From contig NZ_JBQHTK010000063.1 of NCBI RefSeq assembly GCF_052065755.1, forward strand, positions 1 to 5,538: DNA of 5,538 nucleotides, written 5' to 3'. The notes beneath the pieces are model-generated. The model searched no databases and was not told the origin of the DNA. It saw only the letters and a program-made list of their open reading frames with translations. Both the position numbers and the translations under genes were made by a program. This DNA comes from Allocoprococcus sp004560705. Its GTDB lineage: Bacteria > Bacillota > Clostridia > Lachnospirales > Lachnospiraceae. Positions 1 to 4,740 of this stretch are shown in pieces. Each line of letters starts with the position of its first letter. Position 1 is the first letter of the stretch.

Positions 1-14
1 GTTTTAAAAGACAT
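1..14 (-). CDS. 5' end of an unidentified gene leaving the window
   Basis: Only the first four codons plus two bases are visible (M-S-F-K-), so no product can be named. The start is supported by context rather than by coding length: on the minus strand an AAAGGTGG ribosome site (complement of 22-29) lies 7 nt before the ATG at 14-12, and a TATAAT box lies about 30 nt upstream of the start. The gene would be transcribed leftward, in the same direction as the broken ISAs1 transposase whose reading frame stops at 77, but from its own promoter. It could be a chance ATG; sequence to the left of the window would settle this. Confidence 0.42.
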
Positions 15-60
15 ATGCAAACCACCTTTATTTGATAAGATGATTATACCATATGTCTTT
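7..60. repeat. 11-bp inverted repeat flanking a promoter and start codon
   Basis: AAAGACATATG at 7-17 is the exact reverse complement of CATATGTCTTT at 50-60. The right arm lies directly upstream of the -10 box and the left arm covers the start codon of the left-edge gene. Because the right arm is upstream of the predicted transcription start, the pair could not form a hairpin in the mRNA and would have to act in DNA, for example as paired operator sites about 43 bp apart. It may also be a chance match in AT-rich sequence. Confidence 0.4.
43..60 (-). promoter_or_regulatory. Extended -10 promoter for the left-edge gene
   Basis: The minus strand reads TATAAT (complement of 43-48) preceded by TG plus one base, an extended -10 element. 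No good -35 is seen at 16-18 nt. The predicted start of transcription, about position 36, would give a leader of roughly 20 nt that carries the AAAGGTGG ribosome site. The element lies between the two arms of an 11-bp inverted repeat (7-17 and 50-60). Confidence 0.45.
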
Positions 61-76
61 CATCAATAATAGTTAT

Positions 77-949
77 TTAATTAGTTGGAAATACCTTTTG
101 ACCCCAGCATCGTGGCAAAAGGATCGTCCCCTTAAAATTATTTTTGTCCCGATTTTTTTCCATCTGACTGATTTCTTCATATTTCTCAAGATACTCCCGC
201 ATTACAGGATCTGTAGTTTCGCCTTTTTTCTTTTTAGCAGTTTCCGCTTCCAGTTTGTCCATGAACGTATGGATCTCCTCATAAGCCTCTGGTTGGTTTT
301 TCTTTACTGTCAGCACAAAATGTCCTTCCTGTTCATGGATCTGGTCCATGATTGCGGTCTGCGTTCCAATCGCATCAATCGTTATAATACTTCCACTGAT
401 ATCCAGAAGTTTCAACAATTCAGGAATCACCGCAATCTCATTCGTCTTTGAATCTACAGGAAGCTGTGCAAGCAGCAATCCCCGGACAGTTTCCACGACG
501 TTCAAAATCATTGGAGTTGCCGCACATTTTGTCTTTTCCGTTGCGCCACAGAGTGCTTTCCCGTCAATTGCAAGATGGGTATTCTTCGAGTCCACGATTT
601 CTCCAATCCATTCCATAAAAGCACACAAGGCTAATTCCTCATCAATTCCGCTCAGCATCCGACTAATCGTGGAAGGCGAGGCGATCCCGTATTTCAATTC
701 CATATGTTTCCGCAGCCATTCCAGGTTATGTTTGCACCAGTTAAGACTCCTGCGGATCGTTGTCCTGCCACAAAGAAATTCGATTGTGACACATACCAGC
801 ATTTCTGCCAGATTGTGTCTTTTCTCTCTGTTGCATCGATAATCTGGGATCTGCCTGAAATAATGAATCAGTTTTTCTGTCAGAAATGGTTTTTCAGCAC
901 ATTTCCAGAGCCACCTGTATTTTCTCCAGAAGTTCCTGCTGTTCCTCAT
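77..949 (-). pseudogene. ISAs1-family transposase, C-terminally truncated
   Basis: This 290-residue frame is a DDE transposase of the ISAs1 type. Residues about 24-115 match the N-terminal DDE_Tnp_1-associated region (LIHYFRQIPDYR, HNLAEMLV). Catalytic D129 sits in AIDGKAL and D192 in TIDAIGT, followed by the family signatures SKTNEIAVIPELL (167-179) and VKKNQPEAYEE (215-225). The usual third catalytic residue, the Glu of the HWxIE motif, is absent: family similarity stops near residue 271 and the tail is read from the hairpin repeat at 94-137. Family members are usually about 370-440 residues, so roughly a third is missing and the enzyme should be inactive. A Cys follows DGKAL at 134, where I recall Arg being usual. 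The ATG at 949 has no clear ribosome site and overlaps the upstream ORF by 56 nt in another frame, so translation probably relied on coupling. The missing C-terminal part resembles the separate fragment at 2755-3191. Confidence 0.85.
94..137. repeat. Short REP-like hairpin repeat interrupting the transposase
   Basis: CCTTTTG (94-100) pairs with CAAAAGG (116-122), with further partial pairing in the loop. The right half continues as TGGCAAAAGGATCGTC (113-128), which recurs exactly at 3650-3665; the following bases also share CTTAAA. Read on the minus strand, the recognisable transposase sequence ends where this repeat begins (about position 137), so the last 19 or so residues of the transposase frame are encoded by the repeat. 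It may be an extragenic palindrome or the end of a small mobile element; the family is not identified. Confidence 0.5.
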
Positions 950-1475
950 TAACTTTTGAAATGATTTCAGTTTTATTCAGACATACTAAATAGATTGTCT
1001 CTAACTTATGCAGTTCTTCCAGACCCACGCCCCATTTTTTATATATTCTGCGGGACAAAGACGATATCTGAGCTGCAAACTGATAACGAAAATCCGATTC
1101 TTTTTTCATCGTTCGTTTTTTCTGGATATAAGAAGTTGGAGATTGCTTGAAAAGAATAATAGAAAGTACATCTTCCCAATCATCCCCTAATGGTTTTTTC
1201 CAGTCATCCGGGCACAATTCCCAGACAGCTTTTGAAAACCCGTATTCCCATACTTCTGCATCTGTTAAAGATACCTTCTTTTTGTTGCTTTGTATTACCC
1301 CTTCCGGAGTAATAATGCCGATATAAGTATCGACCGGCTGCGGATATTTTTTCCCTTTTACACGCCGGGATGTTCTTTTATAAAGGTAATAAGAATCCCC
1401 CTTTTTTTTCACGGTAGTTCCCTTTACACGGTGTTTTTGAACCCATTCTGGATATTTTTTCTCAGTTACTGGCAT
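894..1475 (-). CDS. ISAs1-associated accessory ORF (hypothetical protein)
   Basis: This is a 193-residue, strongly basic protein of unknown function encoded directly upstream of the transposase and overlapping it by 56 nt, so it is probably part of the same insertion sequence. I chose the ATG at 1475 over an in-frame ATG at 1529 because AAAGGAG lies 8 nt before it, whereas the longer start has no such site. The N-terminal 70 residues are rich in Lys, Arg and Tyr (KKKGDSYYLYKRTSRR, then YIGIITPEGVI). This resembles the N-terminal segment seen before the catalytic domain in some IS1634/IS4-like transposases, which suggests DNA binding. Residues about 130-193 are predicted helical with heptad-like Leu/Ile spacing. 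No DDE motif is present. The protein looks intact, although its partner transposase is broken. Confidence 0.7.
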   Translation of the reverse strand: MPVTEKKYPEWVQKHRVKGTTVKKKGDSYYLYKRTSRRVKGKKYPQPVDTYIGIITPEGVIQSNKKKVSLTDAEVWEYGFSKAVWELCPDDWKKPLGDDWEDVLSIILFKQSPTSYIQKKRTMKKESDFRYQFAAQISSLSRRIYKKWGVGLEELHKLETIYLVCLNKTEIISKVNEEQQELLEKIQVALEMC

Positions 1476-1524
1476 AATGTCCTCTCCTTTCCGTATAAGT
1501 GGTGCATACCTATACTTTATAGAC

Positions 1525-1553
1525 ATCATACCTCTACTTGACCTAAAAGTCGA
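1525..1553 (-). promoter_or_regulatory. Candidate promoter of the ISAs1 element
   Basis: On the minus strand TCGACT (complement of 1548-1553) and TATGAT (complement of 1525-1530) are separated by 17 nt, each matching the consensus moderately. Transcription would begin near 1518 and reach the AAAGGAG site of the accessory ORF. The -35 half lies inside the right flank of the palindrome at 1550-1592, as is common where an insertion sequence carries its promoter at its terminal repeat. Confidence 0.35.
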
Positions 1554-1592
1554 GGGTTATACACGCTTATGTATAGCATGTATAACCCTCGA
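1550..1592. repeat. 14-bp perfect inverted repeat at the 5' end of the IS
   Basis: TCGAGGGTTATACA (1550-1563) is the exact reverse complement of TGTATAACCCTCGA (1579-1592), with a 15-nt spacer in which three more pairs (GCT/AGC) can form after one mismatch. It lies upstream of the accessory ORF and no coding sequence is seen beyond it, so it may mark the outer end of the ISAs1 element, a transposase-binding site or a barrier to incoming transcription. It lacks a T-run on either side, so it is not a standard terminator. The left arm can also pair with CCTC-ACTT at 1531-1539, giving a competing weaker hairpin. Confidence 0.6.
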
Positions 1593-1651
1593 TGAAATCT
1601 GATCTTTTTAGAATTTTAAAATATCTTCATGAAACAACCCTGAAAACATTT

Positions 1652-1674
1652 ATTTATCAAATTAACTGATAAAT
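1652..1674. repeat. AT-rich 8-bp dyad upstream of the small-protein promoter
   Basis: ATTTATCA (1652-1659) and TGATAAAT (1667-1674) are perfect reverse complements separated by 7 nt. The dyad lies about 64 bp upstream of the -35 box at 1738. It has the geometry of a regulator site but no family can be assigned. The rest of 1593-1737 is AT-rich and shows no gene. Confidence 0.25.
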
Positions 1675-1737
1675 TGCAAGCGCTAAATTGATTTGCACAA
1701 CTAATTATAATAGAAATTATATTCAACTATTCTATCT

Positions 1738-1765
1738 TTTACATTTGCTAATAGTATGCTATACT
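1738..1765 (+). promoter_or_regulatory. Promoter of the 51-residue membrane protein gene
   Basis: TTTACA (1738-1743) and TATACT (1760-1765) are separated by 16 nt, and TG plus one base precedes the -10 box, giving an extended -10. Transcription from about 1772 would leave a leader of roughly 100 nt before the ATG at 1875, longer than needed for a simple ribosome site. I see no known riboswitch fold in this leader. Confidence 0.55.
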
Positions 1766-1874
1766 GAAAATGGATTTCATTTGAGGTGCGGTCGTTCCAA
1801 TAAAACTGAAAGATTGCCAGATTGAAACGTAATATTCTATTTTACATATATGCTTTATGAGAAAGGATGGTTTT

Positions 1875-2030
1875 ATGGATTGGAAAATGATAGTATTAAT
1901 TGTTTTGATTATTATTTTCGTTATAGTTCCTGTATTATTTGTTATCATTAAAAATGCAGTGAGAGCAGGAATCTTGGAGGCATATGAAGTTTTTCAAAAT
2001 GAAGGAGATAGGAATAAGAATATAAATTAA
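1875..2030 (+). CDS. Small single-span membrane protein, 51 residues
   Basis: The frame encodes a 51-residue protein too short for usual gene callers. Residues 5-25 form an uninterrupted hydrophobic helix (Ile, Val, Leu, Phe with one Pro), preceded by MDWK. After it come KNAVRAG and a polar, acidic then basic tail (EAYEVFQNEGDRNKN). This arrangement suggests one transmembrane segment with a short N-terminus and a cytoplasmic C-terminal tail. The start is supported by AAAGGA 7 nt upstream, and the gene has its own promoter and a terminator about 95 bp downstream, so it appears to be a monocistronic unit. It resembles the many small uncharacterised single-span proteins of Firmicutes; I cannot name a family or function. 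It is not a type I toxin by any motif I can see, though size and topology would permit that. Confidence 0.6.
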   Translation: MDWKMIVLIVLIIIFVIVPVLFVIIKNAVRAGILEAYEVFQNEGDRNKNIN

Positions 2031-2122
2031 AGTTGAGCGATACCCCAAAAGTGTAGTTGTTAGAGGGTAATTGAGACTAATATGTCCCCCAAATTTTCTC
2101 TTGGACACATATTTTGAAGTAA

Positions 2123-2167
2123 AAAATGGATGCTTCCCTGATTTTACAGGAGGCATTCATTTTATTT
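2123..2167 (+). terminator. Intrinsic terminator after the small membrane protein
   Basis: AATGGATGCTTCC (2125-2137) pairs with GGAGGCATTCATT (2149-2161) through 13 pairs including two G-U pairs, extended outward by two A-T pairs, around an 11-nt loop. The stem is followed by TTTTATTT on the plus strand. The A-run on the left (2121-2126) would also give a T-run for leftward transcripts, so it may work in both directions. Confidence 0.75.
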
Positions 2168-2467
2168 ACCCTGAATTCTAGAGAAGGAAAGTTGCAAAAT
2201 ACTTTATCAAGTATTCTCTGTATCTGTTTTTAATTTGGAATCGACACGAAATCATATCTAGTATAAGTGATTTATAATATTTTAAATGAAAAGTTAAACT
2301 AGGATATGTCTATTGTTCACTTCTACAAAATGTGTAGTTTTACCAAAATCTCTATCTATTATCTTATTAACAATCTTTCCACTCTGCCCTTATAAGAATG
2401 ATATTCTTTTTTGAACATTTTCCAATTAATCTGGTCTCGTGTATAACAACTGAATTGCATAATGAAA
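2168..2467. other. Intergenic stretch without a supported gene
   Basis: No frame here is convincing; the minus-strand frame crossing it is an out-of-frame reading of the IS66 remnant. The only structures noticed are a 7-bp perfect hairpin, AATACTT (2198-2204) with AAGTATT (2209-2215) around a TATC loop, and generally AT-rich sequence. A short minus-strand stretch (about 2370-2440) reads as a basic peptide interrupted by stops, possibly degraded coding DNA that preceded insertion of the IS66 element. Confidence 0.5.
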
Positions 2468-2502
2468 GTAAACGCACCATAGTCGGTACGACTAATTGAT
2501 TA

Positions 2503-2520
2503 GCCGCTCCGAAGAGCGGC
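2503..2520 (-). repeat. GC-rich hairpin with TTCG loop near the IS66 end
   Basis: On the minus strand GCCGCTC and GAGCGGC form a perfect 7-bp stem around TTCG, an unusually stable tetraloop. It lies 13 nt beyond the transposase stop codon. No T-run follows on either strand, so it may act as an RNA 3'-end stabiliser or as part of the IS end rather than a classic terminator. Confidence 0.5.
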
Positions 2521-2533
2521 ATTGGTTTTAAAG

Positions 2534-2758
2534 TTACTTTCTGCATTCCGTTGGCAACTTGTCTGACCAAGGAAGCAAATCTTCACAGAAACTTGTATCA
2601 TGGTCATCCATGCGCTTTGGAATCTCTGTCAGAAGGTATTCAAAATAATTGTAAGGTTTAAGATTATTAGCCTTTGCAATTTCTGCAATGCTATAAATGA
2701 TTGCGCTGGCTTCTTCTCCTGCAATGGTATCAATCATAACCCAGTTTTTCCGAATTGA
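2534..2758 (-). pseudogene. IS66-family transposase (TnpC), C-terminal fragment
   Basis: About 74 residues remain, beginning within the conserved (G)RKNW motif and ending at the natural stop after LPTECRK. The order RKNW, then EASAIIYSIAEIAKANN, then YFEYLLTEIP, then LLPWSDKLP is the standard C-terminus of IS66 DDE transposases, including the Glu of the S-x-x-E-x-A-K segment, which I take to be the third catalytic residue, and the IS66 C-terminal tail. There is no start codon in context; the in-frame ATG at 2737 is internal to the family alignment. The DNA-binding region and both catalytic Asp residues are missing, so the fragment is inactive. Confidence 0.85.
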
Positions 2759-3191
2759 ACAAAGTCGCGTCCGGTATATGGGGATTCAATATCTCACATA
2801 AAGATTTCATAAAAAATAGAACTGTCAGAAGCCCCCGGATTACGACAGGAGACAACCTTACAGACGACATTCATCAGGTGGGACTGATTTCCAGCAGAAG
2901 AATGTCAGCAGAAGAATGTCAGCACAGGAAACCTTGGAAACCAAAAGAAAACACTGGAAAATAGAAACTAGTCTGCACCATGTATTGGATGACCTTTTCA
3001 GAGAGGACAGATCTTCGGCAAGAAAAAGCAAGAATAATCTGGATGTTATTAGAAAAATAGCTTATAATCTGCTTCGGATTGCCATCCTTCGAGAAAAAAC
3101 AGAATCAGGTCCAACTGAAATGCGCGACCAATTCAATGACGACCTGACTCTGATAGAAAAATATGTGTTCAGAGGAATAGCGCACCTCTGA
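2755..3191 (+). pseudogene. ISAs1-family transposase, C-terminal fragment with frameshift
   Basis: Two overlapping frames together give the last 140 or so residues of an ISAs1 transposase. The first frame (2755 to about 2905) contains TGDNLTDDIHQVGLISSRR; the second (about 2906-3191) contains KRKHWKIETSLHHVLDDLF, FREDRSSARKSKNNL and RKIAYNLLRIAIL, the family signature with the catalytic Glu at 2964-2966 (W-x-I-E). The break between frames is explained by a 14-bp tandem duplication at 2892-2919; removing one copy restores a single frame. The N-terminal part and both catalytic Asp residues are absent, and the upstream junction is with the IS66 remnant near 2755. The stop at 3189-3191 is probably the original one. 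Orientation is opposite to the N-terminal fragment at 77-949. Confidence 0.85.
2892..2919 (+). repeat. 14-bp tandem duplication within the ISAs1 fragment
   Basis: CAGCAGAAGAATGT occurs twice in direct succession (2892-2905 and 2906-2919), followed by a partial third copy (CAGCA, 2920-2924). Fourteen is not a multiple of three, so the duplication shifts the reading frame exactly where the transposase frame breaks. Confidence 0.9.
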
Positions 3192-3468
3192 TAAATGCAT
3201 TATAACATACTTAAAAAAAGGTGATACCGACAATAGGGGAATTCTGCGCATTTTTATGTAGAAAAGAAAGGATAAGTGCTTTGAAGAGGTCTGAACTATG
3301 CAGATGAGGATTGGCAATAGATTCTGGAAGCATTTGTGAAACACCCCTACTTTGTTGACCTTTTTGCCTTGCCAAAAGTGAAACTCAAAGCTATGCTTTT
3401 GCTATATTGCTTGTGATATCAGTATTACGCTTGCTGAACAAACAAGCACAATCTATGAAAAATGTTCA
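3192..3468. other. Unassigned region between IS and ABC remnants
   Basis: No supported gene is present. One plus-strand stretch (3321-3416, 31 codons after a stop) reads as a plausible protein tail with HPYFVDLF and LPKVKLKAMLLLYC, and similar-looking residues precede the stop at 3318-3320. It could be the eroded C-terminus of an older gene, but I cannot assign a family. The outer end of the ISAs1 element carrying the C-terminal fragment should lie here, but no match to the palindrome at 1550-1592 was found. Confidence 0.35.
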
Positions 3469-3600
3469 TTACCGGATCACCTCATCTCTCACGATTCGTC
3501 CGTCTTCCAGCGAAATAATACGATCGGCCTTCTTCTGAAAATTGCAAGTTCTTCTTCTTTCTGGGCGTAAACGTCTGTCTGACCTACGATCACTTTTCTT
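3469..3600 (-). pseudogene. ABC transporter ATPase scar (MacB/LolD type), core deleted
   Basis: On the minus strand the first part reads KVIVGQTDVYAQKEEELAIF followed by RRR, which resembles the segment after the Walker A motif in MacB/LolD-type ATPases, just ahead of the Q-loop. After a frame change near 3530-3540 the sequence continues as ADRIISLEDGRIVRDEVIR and a stop (3469-3471), which matches the segment just after the switch His (H-loop) of the same family. The intervening Q-loop, signature LSGGQ, Walker B and H-loop, and the upstream Walker A, are missing. This looks like an internal deletion of roughly 130 residues plus loss of the 5' end, where a TGA stop (about 3598-3600) precedes the first remnant. 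No permease partner is present in the window. Confidence 0.65.
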
Positions 3601-3625
3601 CATGACTTACAGATGACAATTTTGT

Positions 3626-3646
3626 CACTTTAGCGAAAAGTGACTG
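3626..3646. repeat. Perfect 8-bp hairpin downstream of the Fic gene
   Basis: GTCACTTT and AAAGTGAC are perfect reverse complements around AGCGA. It lies 23 nt past the stop codon of the Fic gene and next to a second small dyad (GACAATTTTGTC, 3615-3626). Neither strand has a clear T-run after the stem, so it could be a weak terminator for leftward transcripts or part of a repeat whose other part is the 3650-3665 segment. Confidence 0.4.
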
Positions 3647-3649
3647 GCA

Positions 3650-3671
3650 TGGCAAAAGGATCGTCTACTTA
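3650..3671. repeat. Second copy of the 16-bp repeat TGGCAAAAGGATCGTC
   Basis: The 16 bases at 3650-3665 equal those at 113-128, and the match continues imperfectly through CTTAAA. As at the first site, it lies at the 3' end of a minus-strand coding region: the Fic stop codon (3669-3671) falls within the extended match. Confidence 0.6.
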
Positions 3672-4661
3672 AACTTTAACATACCTTTGATTTCTGCTAT
3701 TAGGTTTATCCGGAATTGTCATATGAATAAGATTCATCTCGATTGCTGGACGAAGATAATTTCTGCGGAATCCTTCTTTTGATTTTAATTCCAGTTTTTC
3801 CATAAGTGATTTGCTGGTGTATGGAATATCATATTCCATAACATCAAGCATTTTCTTGATATGTTCCGAAAGTTGTTCGTTATCCTCGCTAACCTGCTTA
3901 GAAATATCATCCAAAACCTTATCAATTTGCGATAGAATAAACTCAATAAAAATTGTAGATTCACCATTTACATGGCACTTGGCAATTGCATCATAATATT
4001 CCTCCTGAAACTTCTCAATTTGACTTTCTATTGGAATATATTCAAATATCGGTTTCCATTTTGTAAGAATAGCAGTATGCCATAATCTTGCCATCCTTCC
4101 ATTACCATCCGAAAAAGGATGGATAAAAACAAATTCATAATGAAATACGCTACTTAAGATTAAAGGATGAACACTGTATTTTGATTCCTGCATCCATCTA
4201 AAAAGATCTTCCATTAACTCTGGAACGAATTGTGCAGGCGGCGCCATAAATATACACTGATCACCACAAAAAACACCTTCTTCTCCTCTACGGAATTCAC
4301 CGGATTCTTCAACAACATATTTTGTCATAATACCATGAAATTTCTTTAAATCTTTGATACTATATGGATTAATTTTAGAAATTTTATCATAAGCAATGTA
4401 AGCATTTTTAATTTCTTGTATTTCTTTTTGCTCTCCTAATACATTCTTACCATTAATAACATCTCTTACCTGTCCTAAAGAAAGCGAATTAGCTTCAATC
4501 TTTAAAGAAGCGTGAATAGACTTTATACGATTGTTCTTTCTTAAGTGTGGTTTTGCTCCCAAACTATTGATTGCTGTAATACATCCGATTTTTTCTGAAA
4601 TGGATGAAACATATGATAATATCTCATTTGTAATTGTAAAAGGCGATTTGTAATTATCCAT
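3669..4661 (-). CDS. Fic-domain protein (class II type, predicted AMPylase)
   Basis: The 330-residue protein carries the complete Fic core motif HPFSDGNGR (181-189). Its His is the catalytic base and its loop binds ATP phosphates in enzymes that transfer AMP to hydroxyl side chains of proteins. A Fic_N-like region precedes it; SLKIEA (52-57) occupies the place of the inhibitory (S/T)xxxE(G/N) helix, with Glu56 positioned to block ATP, although the usual Gly/Asn after Glu is Ala. The target-binding flap is around 124-147 (RRGEEGVFCG). The C-terminal 70 residues (about 268-330) look like a winged-helix domain, frequent in this subgroup. The ATG at 4661 is preceded by GGAG at 8 nt. No membrane segment or separate antitoxin gene is seen, consistent with self-inhibition. 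The gene appears intact, cytoplasmic and separately promoted. The target protein is unknown. Confidence 0.9.
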   Translation of the reverse strand: MDNYKSPFTITNEILSYVSSISEKIGCITAINSLGAKPHLRKNNRIKSIHASLKIEANSLSLGQVRDVINGKNVLGEQKEIQEIKNAYIAYDKISKINPYSIKDLKKFHGIMTKYVVEESGEFRRGEEGVFCGDQCIFMAPPAQFVPELMEDLFRWMQESKYSVHPLILSSVFHYEFVFIHPFSDGNGRMARLWHTAILTKWKPIFEYIPIESQIEKFQEEYYDAIAKCHVNGESTIFIEFILSQIDKVLDDISKQVSEDNEQLSEHIKKMLDVMEYDIPYTSKSLMEKLELKSKEGFRRNYLRPAIEMNLIHMTIPDKPNSRNQRYVKV

Positions 4662-4710
4662 GAAAATATCTCCATTAACTTACGTATTATCTTGCGTACT
4701 TTCTTTCTCC

Positions 4711-4740
4711 ATTATACATCATCTCTCTCGGATTCTTCAA
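4711..4740 (-). promoter_or_regulatory. Promoter of the Fic gene
   Basis: On the minus strand TTGAAG (complement of 4735-4740) and a consensus TATAAT (complement of 4711-4716) are 18 nt apart. Transcription would start near 4704, about 43 nt before the Fic ATG. The -35 box begins one base after the stop codon of the VOC gene, so the Fic gene can be expressed independently of its upstream neighbour; no terminator separates the two, so read-through is also possible. Confidence 0.55.

Larger units (their letters stand above)
2468..2758 (-). mobile_element. IS66-family element, 3'-end remnant
   Basis: The outer boundary is taken at GTAAACG (2468-2474), which fits the GTAA-type terminal repeat of IS66 elements. 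Inside it lie a short terminal region, a TTCG-loop hairpin (2503-2520) and the tail of the transposase gene (2534-2758). The 5' part of the element, including the small tnpA/tnpB-type ORFs and most of the transposase, is absent; the sequence switches to an ISAs1 fragment on the opposite strand near 2755-2765. Confidence 0.7.

Noticed and set aside
53..842. Plus-strand reading frames opposite the transposase (53-451, 348-842)
   Set aside because: They are antisense to a clearly recognisable transposase, have no ribosome sites and show no protein-like features.
894..949. Programmed -1 frameshift fusing the accessory ORF to the transposase
   Set aside because: The transposase frame is +1, not -1, relative to the accessory ORF, and no A-AAA-AAG-type slippery heptamer is visible in the overlap.
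1674..1690. Catabolite-control (cre-like) site around TGCAAGCGCT
   Set aside because: Only the centre agrees with the cre consensus; both outer positions fail.
1845..1950. Out-of-frame ORF starting at an ATG just upstream of the small membrane protein
   Set aside because: It uses the other frame over the same DNA, lacks a ribosome site and ends inside the hydrophobic coding segment.
1935..2156. Minus-strand 73-codon frame over the small gene and terminator
   Set aside because: It runs through the terminator stem and is antisense to the better supported small membrane protein.
3321..3416. Possible protein tail with HPYFVDLF and LPKVKLKAM
   Set aside because: Only 31 codons, bounded by stops, with no start or family match I can name; kept as a note on the unassigned region.
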